From positions 994,730 to 1,058,729 of the forward strand of contig NC_043744.1 in assembly GCF_004337985.1 (NCBI RefSeq): a stretch of 64,000 bases of DNA, written 5' to 3'. The DNA is from Pyricularia pennisetigena. Lineage: Eukaryota; Ascomycota; Sordariomycetes; Magnaporthales; Pyriculariaceae. The stretch's first letter is position 1, and each line of letters opens with the position of its first letter. Both the position numbers and the translations under genes were made by a program. Under the pieces are notes generated by a model. That model did no database searches. It saw nothing but the letters and a program-made list of their open reading frames with translations, and was not told the DNA's origin. Shown here one piece after another: positions 13,124 through 25,464 of this stretch.

Positions 13124-13526
13124 GTTATTATATTACCTTTTATAAAATCGAAAGTGTTAGGGGGTGTAAGGAGTGCGACCTTATTTGTACGCTTAACAGA
13201 AATGGTTTTAACGCAAGTAATATAGGTAATTGCCCTAATTTTGTCGAAATTAGGTGAACTTTTTGTAATTTTGGCGGTTTTTTTTAGCAATAACAACCTT
13301 ATATGCCCCAAACGCCTGTGCTATAATAGGCCTTTTTGGGCTTAGATTTCGTTATAATCGCCTGCAATTCCGTTTCCTTTAGGGGCTAATCAACCGTCCG
13401 TAGTTCTTTTTAAATTTAAAGGTAGATAATTCACAGGGGCCTGCTTTAAATCCGATAATAAAAAAGGTTTTAACAACGGAATTTTTGTGTGGGAAACCCC
13501 CTTTTTTCGGAAATAATCCCTTTTAT
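13124..13526 (-). pseudogene. Copia-1 internal fragment (integrase region)
   Basis: Matches 18,461-18,865 of Copia-1 base for base apart from transitions. The minus strand shows short pieces of the integrase zinc-finger and core start (TITYITCVKT, PPNTFDFIKGNI). It is cut on the left by an LTR and on the right, at 13,526, by the short TIR element that begins TAGTCTCAG. Confidence 0.85.
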
Positions 13527-14575
13527 TAGTCTCAGGGCTCATCCCTGAAGCCCAGAACTCCACAATTGATCCATTTCGTGGCTCAATCGCGGCTTTGCAA
13601 TGTACCTGTGGGTCCATCCAAAGAACGCTCTGGTTCAGGTCTGAGGACAATTTGTCGATTTTCGCCGCTCATGGCGGTATTTTCGGCATTTTTGCGACCG
13701 ACACTCCGCTATAAACAAATAAACAAAAATCGTAAATATAAACGGTTTCCACGTTGAGAATAGCATTTAATACCGCTATTAACTGCGATTTAATTTATAC
13801 TTTTATATATACAGCTGGGCGAATTTGCTAGGCCCTGCGCTTAATCCGCTTATGGCGGTACTATTTTTTCGATTTTACTTCGATTTTCTATTTCTTTTAT
13901 TATTATTTTTATTTTTTGACCAAATGTCAGACCTTTTTCACGTCGGGGATGGTATACGTATAAACGAGGATATAATGAGTTTTGGCGTATATACCTAATT
14001 ATATAAGCATTTATATAAACGAATAGGTAAGGTATATATAATTTTGTATATAATTTATAATTGAAACGCTTTTATATTTTTGACAATTTGGACGATAATA
14101 ACACCAAAATCTGTGGGATCGGATGACGTAGTTATATTAACGCCCACGTTCAACCAGCTCTCCAATATCAGCTTTTATAATATTTGTATTAAAAGAAATG
14201 GTAAAATTATACTGTTTTTATATTTTCTGTTTTATTTAATAAAGTAAAACTGGTAAAAAAAGCGTTTTATAATTTTAACATAAAACAGCTTAACATAATT
14301 GTTGTGTTGCAGTTTTTTTTAACACATAATTGGGCGAATAATTAATTTTTTTACGAAATTTATTATTAAAATAAAAACATTAATAGAATATTTATTTTAA
14401 CCGATAATTGCGTGCATTTTTTACCGCCACGTTAACATGAAAGCCCTTTTTATAATTGTACAGTTAACTTTTAAAACATTTCACTGCTTAAAATAATAAA
14501 TTAAATAAAAAACCATATATTTAAAATTAAAAAGTATTATTAATACTTAAATATTTATATAACTCGAAAAACTAT
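13527..14575 (-). mobile_element. Short TIR element related to the large transposon, left segment
   Basis: Starts TAGTCTCAGGGCTCATCC, the inverted right end of the large transposon, and keeps the subterminal motif at 13,641-13,680. Past about 13,700 it is unrelated to the helicase genes and has no coding frame. At 14,575 it is interrupted by Copia-1, and it resumes at 41,915. The joined length is about 1.37 kb. A relative of its right half is at 57,382-57,995. Non-autonomous by size and lack of genes. Confidence 0.75.
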
Positions 14576-15130
14576 TGTTAACAATATAGGTTGCTAACAG
14601 GGGTTTAGGCATTAGCCTAGGTGCGGCGTGGTGCTAATTGCGGTGTAAGAGCCTGTAATTACAGGGTTTATATACACTAAATTCACTAATTTTGGGATTG
14701 ATAAATTTAATTCATTGGTGGGGGAAACTTTGCTTTATCTCCCTTACATACTGTCCGACATCGAAATAGGGGTCTGCACCCCGCGAAAGGTTCCGGTGCC
14801 GCACACGATTTTCCGAAAAATTATTTTGTATACGTTGTTGAAAAAAATACCCTTATTTCCATACAAACCATTTCTGGGTTCGCACTAATTTGCTAATTTG
14901 GTGAAAATTTCAACCCGGTACAGGGTAGTTGATTCGTAAATGCAGGGTGGGTATTAAACCCGGTACAGGGTGAAACCCCATTCGCTGACTTTAAATCGCA
15001 ATTCCTGCAATACACAAAATATAGTAGAAAATTTAACAACTTCAACAACCCCATTTCGGTATTATCGATTGTGGTTTATATACAAATAAAAATGGACCTA
15101 TTACATGCTAAATCACGTATATAATTAACA
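14576..15130 (-). repeat. Copia-1 copy 1, left LTR (3' LTR in coding sense)
   Basis: About 555 bases, starting TGTTAACAATAT and ending ATAATTAACA. It is preceded by ACTAT (14,571-14,575), and the same ACTAT follows the right LTR at 41,915-41,919. A polypurine tract on the minus strand (C/T-rich 15,131-15,140 on plus) abuts its inner edge. Confidence 0.9.
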
Positions 15131-16600
15131 CCCCCTTTTTTTGCTACTATTTATATAAAGTCGGAAAAAAAAAGTACATAAAAATAAAACCCAAAAAAAG
15201 ATCCCTTTCGTGTCCCAACCCGATTCGAACTTTCGATATAAACCCCCTGGATAACTAAGCCCTTTGTACCGACCTGTAACCTCCGAAAAGGACGAACCCC
15301 CGAATTGGAAAAAACCCCCAAAATTGTAACAACCCCCGGATTCAAACCCCCGATTCGCATAATATTGACCCACGGAATTAACTATTAAATTAAATAGTTA
15401 ATTTGGCTGTTCGCTGCTAATAGTCCAAATTAGGTATATTATATAGGGTATTTCAAATGCGTAAATCGCCCAAAACACGAGCTTTTTCAATTGTAATTCA
15501 ACTTTTGGTATAAGGTCGGTATAAATTGCTTATTAATTAACTTATACAGGGTAAATTCGGGTAATACGGCCGGTATTAAGTTAGCAAAAATCCAATAGTT
15601 GCAAATAAAGGAAATATAATAGGTAATGAGTTAACGAATTAATTAAATACCCTAAAGTTTAATAGGTAAAAACTAAGCTTTTAAGGGTTTAAACTTTATA
15701 AATTTTAAAAAACTATTATAAATTGGAAACGTTAGGGGTTTTATTAGGCCGTTAGCGGGCATTTGTTCGAATTCCAGGTATTTTAAAATTATTAATCCTT
15801 TTGTAATTAATTCCCGTACGTAGTGAAATTTTAATAAGGTATATTTAGTACGTTGGTGGTGCGTAGGGTTATATGCGTTAGTTATAAAACCTGTATTATT
15901 TCCAAATATTGCAATAAGGCTTTTTATAGGTAGTCCAATCTTTATAAATAAGCTTTTAAACTACTGTATTTTACGCAGGGCTTCCGTTAAAGCATCGGTT
16001 TCGGCTTCTGGAATGCTTAAAGCTATAATATTAGTTTTTTTGCACTTCCACGTTATAAAACCCCCAAATAGGGTATACAAATATCCGTAAATGGATTTTA
16101 AATCTTCCCTAACCCCGGCAAAATCGCTATTATTAAAACCCAGTAATTTTAGGCTTTTAAAACCCTTTATTAATAAATTGGGTGGTAATTCGGCTTTAAA
16201 TATTTTATTTCCGTAACAAATAAATAAGGATTTGATACCCGCTAAATAGCGTAATAGGTTTTTAACTGCCGTTAAATGGATTGTAGTGGTTTTTGTTAAA
16301 AAACGTGAAAGCCATTAAACCGTAAAACCGATATCCGGGCGCGTTAATAATATTAAATATATAAGGGTGCCGATAATACGTTATAATAATTTAATTTCCA
16401 ATGCATTTACGGGTTTACCCCCGTTATATTCTAATATACCCGGTTATAAGGGAATAAATATAGGTTTGCGATTAGTAAATCCAAACGTTGTTAATATTTC
16501 TTTTCTATATTGATTTGAATGGAGCTAAAATAGGCGTTTAGGCCTATCCCTTATAATTTAAACGCTTCAAAAATAAATTGCAAGGCCCCTATTTTCCAAC
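15131..16600 (-). pseudogene. Copia-1 copy 1 RNase H region and 3' end
   Basis: The minus strand corresponds to the RNase H block that is better preserved in copy 2 (48,266-48,658). Frames are broken by TAA/TAG. The 15,180-15,370 stretch between RNase H and the LTR has no gene but contains two tRNA T-arm-like words (see findings). Confidence 0.65.
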
Positions 16601-16632
16601 GCGTATACCTTATTAAGACGAGTTTTTAAATC

Positions 16633-17360
16633 CTAAATATATTGCAATTTAAAATTTATTAGCAGGTAGTCGTTTACGAAAGTAACGATAAAATGTTTGG
16701 ATTTAACGTTATATAAAACAACGGGATTAAAGATTAATAGTTCAAAACCTTTTTTAAAAAATAGGGTTTTAAATTTGTTTTGCCATTTTTTTGGACCCTG
16801 TTTCAAACTATATAACGCCTTTTCCAACTGTATAACCTGCAATTTTTTCGGGTTATAACCCATTTCCATTAAAATTTTAGCGGTGGTAAGGTTACAATTT
16901 TTTACCCATTCGTTAAAACCGTTTGGAATTTGCAAATATATATTTACGTCGGTAAGGTTATTATTTAAAAACGCACCGACAAAATCGATTTGTTTTATTT
17001 CCCAATTTTGTGCATTAGTTATAGCTAATAATATATACCAAGTAGGTGGTATACTAATGCTAGTAAAAGTTTCGATATAATTTAAATTTTCGACCTGTAA
17101 AAAACCCCTAATAATAAACCTAGCTTTGTATTTTATAGGTTTAATATTTTTATCTTTTTTTAATTTAAATACCGGCCGGGTAGAAACGAGTTTACGACTT
17201 GTAGGTATTTCAATTTTTGGGATAAAACGGAAGGTTTTTGCAGTAACGATTTGGTCGAATTTAAACGTTAAAACAGCTAACCATTTAACATTTTCAGGGC
17301 TAGTTAAGGCCTGTTGGTAATTATTTGGTTCACCATTTTTAGTGGGTTTTTTTTTATTTT
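16633..17360 (-). pseudogene. Copia-1 copy 1 reverse transcriptase remnant
   Basis: The open piece 16,935-16,633 (minus) contains LEKALYSLKQGPKKWQ and the catalytic-site remnant TFVNDYLLI, where Copia elements have V-D-D. The upstream half (17,360-16,940) is in pieces but matches the copy 2 segment 52,517-52,068. Reverse transcriptase copies the element RNA. One Asp of the motif now reads Asn, as expected from C-to-T change on the other strand. Confidence 0.85.
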
Positions 17361-18246
17361 TTTTTTGGTTTAAAAATAAAGATAATGCACGTAATTTATA
17401 TCCATTAGATTTGTGTTTTCGAATTGCGAATTTAACTCCATATTTTGTATTTGAGGTGTTGAAAATACCGGAATTTCCGTTGTTTTAGGTACTGGATTAG
17501 GTACCGTTACCGTTACCGTTATAGGTTTTGGGGGCAAACGGTAGGCTGTATAGGCCTGGCGGGCACTATATTTTTAGGGTTTAAATACCTTATAACGGGT
17601 GGTAATTACCCTGTAACCGGTGGTAAATGCCCTATATTTTCAGGGTTTTTTAGGGGATAATTATCCGTGGGAACGCTGTTAATTTCGTTTTTAAATTTAA
17701 AATTAAAATCCCCTTTTAAATTTGTATTTTCCCCCTTTAAAATCAGTAACGTTTCCCCTGGAATAGCCAAATTTTTAACGTATATACCTTTTATAAATTT
17801 TACGTAAAAGTTTTGTATACGGCCCGTTTAGCGGGTGCGTAAACCAATATCGTAAAATTTAATAAATGGGTTAAAAGTTTTACCGTTTCGGTGCGGGGAA
17901 CCAATTTATCAGATTTTTGGCGTTTTTCCAGCGGTATAATAGCCTGGTATACAATACCAACAACCCAAAAGTATTTTCAATTGGGTTTGTGCGGTAATCT
18001 AGGTTGGAACTCGGAATAAAATTCCTCGTAAAATGTTAAATCCCTATTAATTACCGCTGTACGGTTAATTAAATTAACCACGGTAAACAGTAAATAATAT
18101 TATCAATATAATGGTAAACCCGCCGTTGTAATAGTAAACCGAGATTTATCCAAAATAACCTTAATGGACCGTTCCGTTAATCCGTTTTAACCGTAATTAT
18201 AAAGATTCGAAATGCTAAAATTAACACCTTTATTTGTAAACCAATT

Positions 18247-18627
18247 TTAAAACTTTGTATTAATTTCGTACCCCCTATTAAAATAGAAATTTAAGGGGTA
18301 ACGCCCGTACGTAGTTTTTAAAACCTTAGAAAAACCTTTAATAATTATTAAAACCGTAGGTCCGGTTTTATTTTTTAATAGGATAAACCACCGAAAACGC
18401 GATTTTCGGTCCATTAATAATAAAAATACGGGTTTTTTATTGTAAAAATTAGGTTTAAAAGTCACTATATTACCCTTTATAAAATCGAAAATATTAGGGG
18501 GTATAGGGAATGCGACCTTATTTGTACGCCTAATAAAAATGGTTTTAATACAAGCAATACAGGTAATTGTCCTAATTTTGTCGAAATTAAGTAAACCTTT
18601 TATAATTTTAGCGGTTTTTTTTAACAA
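18247..18627 (-). pseudogene. Copia-1 copy 1 integrase remnant
   Basis: 126 open codons on the minus strand. It begins near the zinc-binding region (ITCIACIKT) and runs into the catalytic core, with NIFDFIKGNIVTFKP and LLLMDRKSRFRWFILLKNK. The first catalytic Asp has decayed to Asn (GNIV). The end reads YFNRGYE, where D(N/R)G-type residues mark the second catalytic position. Downstream pieces are out of frame. Confidence 0.85.
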
Positions 18628-20171
18628 TAATAACCCTATATACCCTAAACGTCTATACTATAATAGGGTTTTTGGGTTTGGATTTCGTTATAATTACCTG
18701 TAGTTCCGCTTCCTTTAGGGGTTAACCAACCGTCCGTAGTCCGTTTTAGGCCTAAAAAAAGGTAATTTATAAAGGTCTGTTTTAAATCCGCTAATAAAGG
18801 AGGTTTTGACAACGGATTTCTTATATAGGAAACCCCCTTTTTTCGGAAATAATCTCTTTTATATTAGGTTATATAAAAAGGTTATTTAACGGTGTGCCGG
18901 GCCTACGGGGCCTAATTTTTCACGTGGATTTTTAGGGTTTTTACCGCTAAATTTCTGCGTTATAGGTGAATTTACGGTTATTACCGTATTTTGTTCGGGA
19001 TTTAGCTTTTCCGTTACCGTATTCTTTTCCGGTTCCGAATCGGTATAAATTTTATAATCCTTATAATTTTCGGGGTTTATATTACTTAGTTTTATTTCCA
19101 ACGGTGTTGCGTAGCCCTTTGTAACCCCCTGTAAAACTATATTAAAAACGGTGTTATATTTACCTATTATACAGGCGTAATTCGAAATAACGTTATTTCG
19201 ACCAAAAATATCGCACCTGTTAACCTTTAAATAAAACGAATGTTTAACGGTATTTAAGCGTCCCCACGTTTTGCGATCCTTATCGTACAGGGTATTTTTT
19301 AATAATACCCCCTTTATATTATAATGTATAAAGTTATTAACGATAAAATAGCGTAACCTAGTTTCCCTAGTTTAAGGGTCCTTTCTACGCCGCGTCCAAA
19401 TTTCGTTTTAATTTTAAAATTAGCTGTTAAAATTTGTAGGCTTACCGTTTTACCGGTATCGGTTTCCGAATCCGAATCCGAGCGTAATTTTATAATTCCG
19501 TTAATAGCGGAATTAACCTCCTATTTTAAGGCGTTATACGTTGCGTTTTCGTTAATGTTATTTGGAATCGAACCCGTAAATAATTTGAAATCCATAAAAA
19601 TTATGGACGTTCCAGCGGTTAATTCGCTGGATTTGGAGGATTTAGAATTTTTTGCAAAAGCAGAATCCGAATTAAAGTTTTTACTTTTTTTTTTTGATTT
19701 AGAGGTGTTTTCCTACCTATTATTTTCCTTTTTAACGCCCCTTTTAGCGTTTTTTTTACCCGTTTTTTTGCCTTCAAACCTATAATTAGCGGTTTAAGCC
19801 GTTGTAAAATTTAAAATCGAAGTTTCGGATATAAGGTCCGCTATAAGGTATTGCAAATTTAATTTTTCCGAACTTTGGCCTATTACCTGCAAAACCCGTT
19901 GGGTATTGCGTTGGCGTTCGGTCCAAATAGGGAATATCCCCTCCAGGGCCCGTAAATATTAATTTCGTACGTTTACGGGGTTAATTCGCACGTTGGTATT
20001 CGCTAATTTAGCTATTAATAAATTAAAACAGTTGTTAAATTTAGGTATTATTCCTTTAGATTTCGAAAAATTTAAGGCGTGGAATTCGCGATATAGTGAA
20101 TTTCGACTAATTTCGGGTGCAACGGAATAATTATTTTCCAGGGTTTTATAAACCGCTACGGGGTTGGAATA

Positions 20172-20471
20172 TTATACAGTGGATTTTAAAGGTTTTTTGG
20201 TTAAACTGTTTTTTATAAGCAATAATAGGATTAATTGCTCGTATTCGGGTAAAATACAGCCAATTTTAAGGTCAGAAATAAATTCCGCTGCTTTTATAAC
20301 CCTAAATTGTACTATTAACGCCTGTTTCCACAGATCGTAATTATTAACCCTTATTAATTTACAACTTTCGGGGAAAAAAAATACCCGTTTCGATAGTTTT
20401 TTACCTATTCCGTCACCTAAAATTAGGTTACCAGGTAAATTAGGGGGTGCGGTAACGGGTTTATCTTCCAA
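20172..20471 (-). pseudogene. Copia-1 copy 1 gag remnant
   Basis: 99 open codons on the minus strand upstream of the integrase block. It contains NNYDLWKQALIVQFRVI, which resembles the N-terminal gag domain of Copia elements where the first lines read N-Y-x-x-W-x-x-x. It is followed by hydrophobic, helix-prone sequence. The copy 2 counterpart is at 55,500-55,780, without a comparable open frame. Confidence 0.65.
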
Positions 20472-21462
20472 ATTACCATTAAAACTAGTGGAATTACCGT
20501 TTTTTAGGGTTAATAGGGCAATTAATTGTTAGATTATCCCTTAAAATTAATCCATTTACGTAATTAACGCTTTTAATTGCAGGTTCTGGGTTTGTAATTT
20601 AGCGGTTAAAACTTCGTTTGGGCTGGGTTCAGGCCCCCTATTTATTGGAATTGGGCCTAAAAAGCCCGATATAGGGCTGTTTTCCATTATAAAACAACTT
20701 AAATTATAATTGTAATTCGCTAATTTATAGTTATAATTAATTAATTTAATTGTTTAAAAGTAAATACCTTATTTCATTTAGGATTTGTTACACCGTTTAC
20801 CTTTTAACGGGTATAAACTTGTAATTGCCAATTATAGGGTTGATTGCTATTTTTAATGGTTAAAATCCATTAAAATACAGGGTTGGAATCCCTAAAATCC
20901 CCAATTAATGGGTGCCCTGGTATTTATACTAATCCAGGTGCACGTAACGAATTTAATTCGTTAAATGGGTGCAAGGTAAATTGCAGGGTATCGTGCAGGG
21001 TAAATTAACTACTAACGTAATTCCGTTAATGGGTTTATGGGCTATTGTAAATTTTATTAAACGCACTAGGATTTAATGGGCTATTAACGAACGAATACAG
21101 GGGTTTTTAGCCCTAATTCGCTTGCGTAAACCCTATTAAAATTTTAAATTAATTTCAATGGCGTACACGATCCATAAAAACTATACCAAAAATTTTGGAT
21201 TTGCAATGCAAACGATCGCTGCAGTACTTAAAAAGGCCTAAATCGAACACTAATTTTTTAGCGATCCCCATTGTAATTACAAGGGGTTAAATGCTGAATT
21301 AGCGTTTAAAACCAACAATTTTGCACAAAAACAGCAATATTTTCGTCAATATACGTGCTATAAAAATGCGACAATAACCAAAATAAAACCTAAACTTCAG
21401 GTTTTCCAACGATATAAAATACATTTTAATGCACAAGCTAAAACCTCTCCGGGCTTATAGCT

Positions 21463-21881
21463 TGTTAATAATATAAGTTGCTAACAGGGGGTAAGGTATT
21501 AACCTAAATGCGGCGTGGTGCTAATTGCGGTGTAAAAACCTGTAATTACAGGGTTTATATGTATTAAATTCACTAATTTTGGGATTAATAAATTTAATTC
21601 ATTGGTGGGGGAAATTTTACTTTATTTCCCTTATATATTTTCCGACATCGAAATGGGGGTCCGCACCCCGCAAAGGGTTCCGGTGCCGCACACGATTTTC
21701 CGAAGAATTATTTTGTATGCGTTGTTGAAAAAACACCCTTATTTTCATATCAACCATTTTTGGGTTCGCACTAATTTGCTAATTTGGTGATAATTTTAAC
21801 CCGGTACAGGGTGATTAATTCGTAAATGCAGGGTGGGTATTAAACCCGGTACAGGGTGAAACCCCATTCGCTGATTTTGAA
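21463..21881 (-). repeat. Copia-1 copy 1, right LTR, first part
   Basis: Begins TGTTAATAATAT and matches the left LTR until GATTTTGAA, where the large TIR transposon begins at 21,882. It continues at 41,780. The coding strand is minus, so this is the 5' LTR. Confidence 0.9.
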
Positions 21882-22002
21882 TAGTCTCAGTGTTTAGACT
21901 AGACCCCCCTGCTTCGCAGTAGGGACCGAGCGCTCCATGTACCTTTCAACCACATGGCTTTTCGACCAATTACATTGGCCGAAAAAATCGCGCTCGTTCT
22001 AG

Positions 22003-22040
22003 TTTGAGGATAATTTGTCGCATTTCGCCGTTTATGGCGG
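22003..22040 (+). promoter_or_regulatory. Subterminal motif of the TIR family (copy B left end)
   Basis: TGAGGATAATTTGTCGCATT followed by CGCC-GTTTAT-GGCG. It starts about 121 bases inside the left terminus. The inverted partner is at 41,601-41,638, about 132 bases inside the right terminus. See the entry at 12,711. Confidence 0.6.
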
Positions 22041-23276
22041 TACCACCAACAAAACACCTAATGCTGCGATATCGCCAACCACCATTCCCCCCGATACACA
22101 AAAAAATAAAAAATTTCTACTATTATATTATATATTTACGCATATTAACCTTTATTCGATACACCATTAAACCAAATAAAACCCGAATCCAACAATGGAA
22201 AACACATTTCCAATAATACTAATAAATATACCCGAAAAGGTATTCCCATCCGCGTAACCTGCAACCCAATATTTTACGTCCGACTTAACCCTATTACTTC
22301 CATCGATATCGCAATTATTTTCGTTTTTATCGTTATTCCAATTACTATCGCCCAATTGTATATTCGAAAATAAATGGGAATTTAGGCCTTTTTTAGTCGA
22401 TTAAAAGCAATTACCGAGGAAATCCGAATCCGAAGCGGAAATAAACCCCGAAACCAAATTTATTCGCGATATTATCAAATTTTGGCGCAACCGTTACCGA
22501 CGCACCAATTTTACGCAATTTATCCACGTTTGGGTAATAGCGGTAAATTTTTACGAAATTACCCGACCTACCCCATCGCGAATATTTTTTTTTAAAAAAA
22601 TATTACGAAATTTTTAAGTCCGAAAACGTTTACGCGCTAATAGGGTCGAATACCGTTTTAATAATAAATTTCCTGCGCCTATTGAGGCCGATTTTTTGCG
22701 TAGGGAATTGCAGCAATTAATATAATATTTACGTTTTTTTAACCGGTTCGAACCCACAGATTTCCAATTTTCGGGAATAAAAAATTGTTCCGCCAAAAAC
22801 GTGAACGATATGGATTAGTTTAAATAAGCATTCGATACGTCCACCCAGGAAATCCCGTCCAAAACGCCAATATTATATAAATTTATATTTTTATTATTAT
22901 TGCATTCCCGGGGCCACCGCCCGTTTTATCCATTGTTACAAATTTCGAACGTGGCACACCTGGAACCAAATATTTTTTTAAAAACCACAAACCCCCCAAC
23001 GTTAAAGGATTAACGCGTTATATTAATATTGGCGATTTTAACCCACGGATATTCCCCCTAAAAAAGCAACTATTTGCTACGCGCATTCGCATTATACTTT
23101 ATAAATAATAAAATTCCACGACGTGTTATAAATACATTATCCGGGTTTGGAATATGTTTATTTTATAAAGCTATTAAACGGTAAACCCAACAATTTGTCG
23201 CCGTTACCCGAATACGTTATTAGTAATATTTATATTTATATTTAGCTTTTACCGCGAACAATAATAATAATTTTTT

Positions 23277-23278
<2 letters not shown>

Positions 23279-23310
<32 letters not shown>
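23279..23310. repeat. (TA)n microsatellite
   Basis: A TA run at the place where the DUF6589-like gene changes frame. It is about ten bases shorter than at 430-472 in copy A. Confidence 0.9.
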
Positions 23311-23316
<6 letters not shown>

Positions 23317-24781
23317 TATAAATAAATTTAAAAAGGATCGTTCGTGACCCAATACTATTTTTCGTATATGATAATTTCAATTTTTTGGATAAGGTACAGG
23401 ATTTTGGATATGGAAAACGTAACCGAATGCAAAATTTAACATCGTATTTCCTTATATTAACGCCAGGATTTAAACGATACACGCAATCCCAATGGCACGC
23501 CACCGTACCTTTCCGCTAAAAATGGTTGCAAACGCCCGCCTTTTTACAATATCCGGACACCTATTACGAAAACGCCAAATATTATATAATGCACCAAATT
23601 TGTGGCTTTTTATTCCCCAACCGCCCATATACGCCTGGAACAACCCCATAATACCTTACCCTCGCACGAATTACATTAATTTCTTATTTTATCCAAACCC
23701 CCGCTATTACCGAAAACGAAGGGGAATACGTAGGAATTATCCAAATCCACGAAATCTTTTTTAAGCGTTTTTTAAACCTGTTACCCGATTATTTCGACTA
23801 TTTTTCCGTCCTGTTCCTCGTTTATGGGGATTAAAAAATAACGTTATATATCCGTACCATTTAAGGAACCTATATCGAATTATTTTAATTTTTTGATAAA
23901 AAATAATGGATATTACCCGTACCAGCGTTTTTCCATATCGAATTTAATTTTATTAACCAGTTGTGGCAATATTACGCCCCCATTATATTTATAAATATAA
24001 TAGGGTTGGGGAAATATAACCAGTTTTAAAAAAATAAAAAGGAATTTTACCACGTTTTACGGTTTTTACAAAATGTATTCCGGTCCCGCATTTTGTGCAT
24101 TATAATTATTGTTTTAATCCAAAACGGATTATTGGATAAAGATTAGATTTTTAAAAACGCTTTGGAAAAGGTTTTTACCGATATACCATATAATACATAT
24201 ATTTCCGTGGTAAACCGTGTTTACGATAATATATTCGCTGGTTATATTAACGGTTTAATGGGTATTGGATTATGGGATACAAAACCCAAAATTAATATCG
24301 CCTTCCGCACGCAACGCCGTTATTTGCAAATAATTAACCTTTTATAAATAATAATAAACGCGTTCCACCAAGGAAATTACGGCGTATTGGAAATTATAAT
24401 ACCGCAATTGGTCCTATTTTTTTACGGTTGCAAAACAAAAAATTATGGCCCTAAAATATTATATTTAGCCTGGTTATTACGACTAAAGGTTATAAATTAG
24501 CCGCTGCGCACCGGGATTTTAAAATTAGCGTTCGTAAAATATACCACGGCCGGGAGTGGATTTAAACCGGTAAACCTAATAATTAAATATATTAATAGGG
24601 GTTTCGCTATGGATATTAAAAATAACCGTAATTTTACGCACGATTTGCGAGAAATATTCCTAAATTGTGCAACGATGGGATTAATCGCAATTACGGTGCG
24701 TAAAATATTGGAAAACATCGCCCGTATACGCATTAATAGCAAACACCACATAATATTAACCAATTAGGATATAATCCATTA

Positions 24782-24782
24782 N
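24782..24782. other. Single undetermined base marking a lost segment
   Basis: Copy A carries about 95 more bases here (roughly 1,944-2,038) that continue the DUF6589-like frame. In copy B the text jumps from CCATTA straight to TAAAAAAGCTAA around one N. This looks like a collapsed assembly gap rather than a biological deletion. Confidence 0.7.
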
Positions 24783-25464
24783 TAAAAAAGCTAATAGGCG
24801 ATAAATTGGAGGTATTTAATCAAAAAATCGTACGCCCCAATAACGTATTATTTCAGGCGGATATTAAAAAAACAGGGGCAAATCCAAAGGAGGGATATAA
24901 CCGGACAAACGGTTTAAATATTAGTGGTATAATTAACACCGAAAAAGATTTGCTGGACGGAATATACGAAAAATCCGACGAAAAAGGCGTATAAAATTTA
25001 AAATGATAAAAGGCAAATTACGTAAACCAAAACGGGCAAAAGCGAGGATCGTTCCATTATAAAAACGAATTAAATAAACGAATAACGGTGACTTTACCCG
25101 CGAATAACGGAGGTAAAACAACGTCCGCAAAACTAGTAAATACAAACAAACAAATACCAATCGTAAATTTGGTTTAAAATAAAATACGAGGTATAATTTC
25201 CTCCAAAATCCTCCGCATAAATAACCCGTTTCCTATCCATTTTCCTTACCCAAATAAACCATATTTTCCATCCACCGCCAATTATAAATCCAGCAAAAAA
25301 AATCCTGGTAATAACCGTTATTATAATACCCCATTAACCACGAATAATAAATCCATTAAACCGGATCCCAATAGTAATAACTATTACAATATTACATATA
25401 CAAAACCCCCAATTTCATAGCACTAAACCCCAAAAAAAAAGCAAAACAAAAAAACCCAAACCGA

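Larger units (their letters stand above)
22195..25419 (+). pseudogene. DUF6589-like protein, candidate transposase, RIP-inactivated (copy B)
   Basis: A likely start ATG at 22,195 (context ACAATGG) opens one frame that can be followed to about 23,250 with only TAA/TAG breaks. It then shifts frame across the TA repeat (a probable intron) and continues in one frame to the gap at 24,782. Motifs in order: NTLSGFGICLFYKAIKR (near 23,140), FVYDNFNFLDKV (23,358-23,394), NYGPKILYLAWLLR (near 24,450), GSGFKPVNLI (near 24,555) and NFTHDLREIFLNC. The tail is polar, ending at the TAG at 25,417. The motif order fits fungal DUF6589 as I recall it. The estimated ancestral length is around 1,050 residues. It is the only plus-strand gene of the element and the best candidate for its mobility protein, which is inference. 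Confidence 0.65.

Noticed and set aside
15125..15373. 82-codon minus-strand frame starting MGQYYANRGF
   Set aside because: It spans the polypurine tract and the tRNA-like words at the end of Copia-1 and is not conserved as a frame in copy 2.
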